A DNA stretch of 64,000 bases from an uncultured Pelagibacteraceae bacterium (GTDB lineage Bacteria > Pseudomonadota > Alphaproteobacteria > Pelagibacterales > Pelagibacteraceae). A program made the translations under genes and the position numbers. The notes under the pieces were generated by a model. It was given only the letters and a program-made list of their open reading frames with translations. It searched no databases and was not told the origin of the DNA. Positions 63,431 to 64,000 of this stretch are shown here, one piece after another (the first letter of the stretch is position 1; each line of letters begins with the position of its first letter). The stretch is taken from the NCBI GenBank assembly GCA_902619595.1, contig CACNFE010000002.1, forward strand, positions 1 through 64,000. The letters are read 5' to 3'.

Positions 63431-63449
63431 GGGGACACAGAACGCCTCT
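63431..63449 (+). repeat. Degenerate att-like repeat copy 4
   Basis: GGGGACACAGAACGCCTCT; shares ACAGAACGCC (63437-63446) and a G-run with copies 1 and 2. Confidence 0.6.
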
Positions 63450-63460
63450 ACCACGTTATA

Positions 63461-64000
63461 TTAGATTTTAAATTTATTTTTTAAAAATATAATTATAAAA
63501 AGCAGATTTGGCGCTGAAAACTCAAGCATTAATCTCATAGATCCAGTGCTTACCATAAAATCTAAATCATGAGGTGAACTAAGATAAATTAAGAAAATTA
63601 AAAATATACTTAAAATAAGATAGACATATAAAAAAATAAATTTTTTAAATAAGCGCTTGTCAAAAGCAATAGCTAAAGCAAAGAACATACTTAAAACTAT
63701 ATGTGGAAATTTAAATAATGAAAAAATAATATATTTAGAAATAAGTGCGAGATTTATTATTGTAAAATTGTTAAGAAAAATACTTATTATGTTAGAAAAT
63801 TCAAAATCTTTTGAGAGGTCAAAATCAAGTCCATTAAATTTAAATATTAAAAAACGCACTAGTATCATAGAAAAAAGTGTAGCTATTAAAGTTAATTTAA
63901 ATTTTGTAGTTTTTTTAAAGAAAATTACTAATATAAATAATATTACTAAACTAAGAACAATTCCCTCATTTTTCGTCCAAATTATTAAATTTAAACACAA
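63461..64000 (-). CDS. Polytopic membrane protein (partial, runs off the right edge)
   Basis: Multiple hydrophobic segments; 'WTKNEGIVLSLVILFIL' is seen in some membrane glycosyltransferases (weak). Confidence 0.6.
   Translation of the reverse strand: MCLNLIIWTKNEGIVLSLVILFILVIFFKKTTKFKLTLIATLFSMILVRFLIFKFNGLDFDLSKDFEFSNIISIFLNNFTIINLALISKYIIFSLFKFPHIVLSMFFALAIAFDKRLFKKFIFLYVYLILSIFLIFLIYLSSPHDLDFMVSTGSMRLMLEFSAPNLLFIIIFLKNKFKI

Noticed and set aside
59643-63449. Integrase or transposase in the ssrA-linked modules
   Set aside because: None of the ORFs resembles a tyrosine or serine recombinase or a transposase; none reported.

Overview
This 64 kb window is AT-rich and tightly packed, and looks like a SAR11/Pelagibacter-type alphaproteobacterial genome (inferred from gene content, short spacers and a permuted tmRNA; no search was run). 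From left to right it holds: a partial GT2 glycosyltransferase; a branched-chain amino-acid-type ABC transporter; a surface cluster (intimin-like beta-barrel, CHASE2-PP2C phosphatase, FecR protein with a Lys/Ala-rich tail, TPR/beta-barrel protein); a large type IV pilus locus (pilins, PilB/C/D/T, PilM-N fusion, PilO/P/Q, minor pilins, PilY1) interleaved with a STAS / HATPase / SpoIIE-phosphatase partner-switching module; a rod-shape operon (mreBCD, mrdA, rodA); ilv/leu genes; miaA, degP, hflKC, mrp and thyX; and a circularly permuted ssrA (tmRNA) gene. Strongest leads: (1) a 28-bp exact duplication of the ssrA 3' end 1.27 kb downstream, with two more partial copies further on, which suggests stacked small integrase-less islands at ssrA; (2) a phased array of seven CTCTAACACAA motifs (22/22/21-bp steps, with orientation switching from forward to inverted) upstream of the pilMNOPQ-like operon; (3) a partner-switching circuit embedded in a pilus locus; (4) unusual domain architectures in the PilM-N, PilO, FecR and PilY1 proteins.
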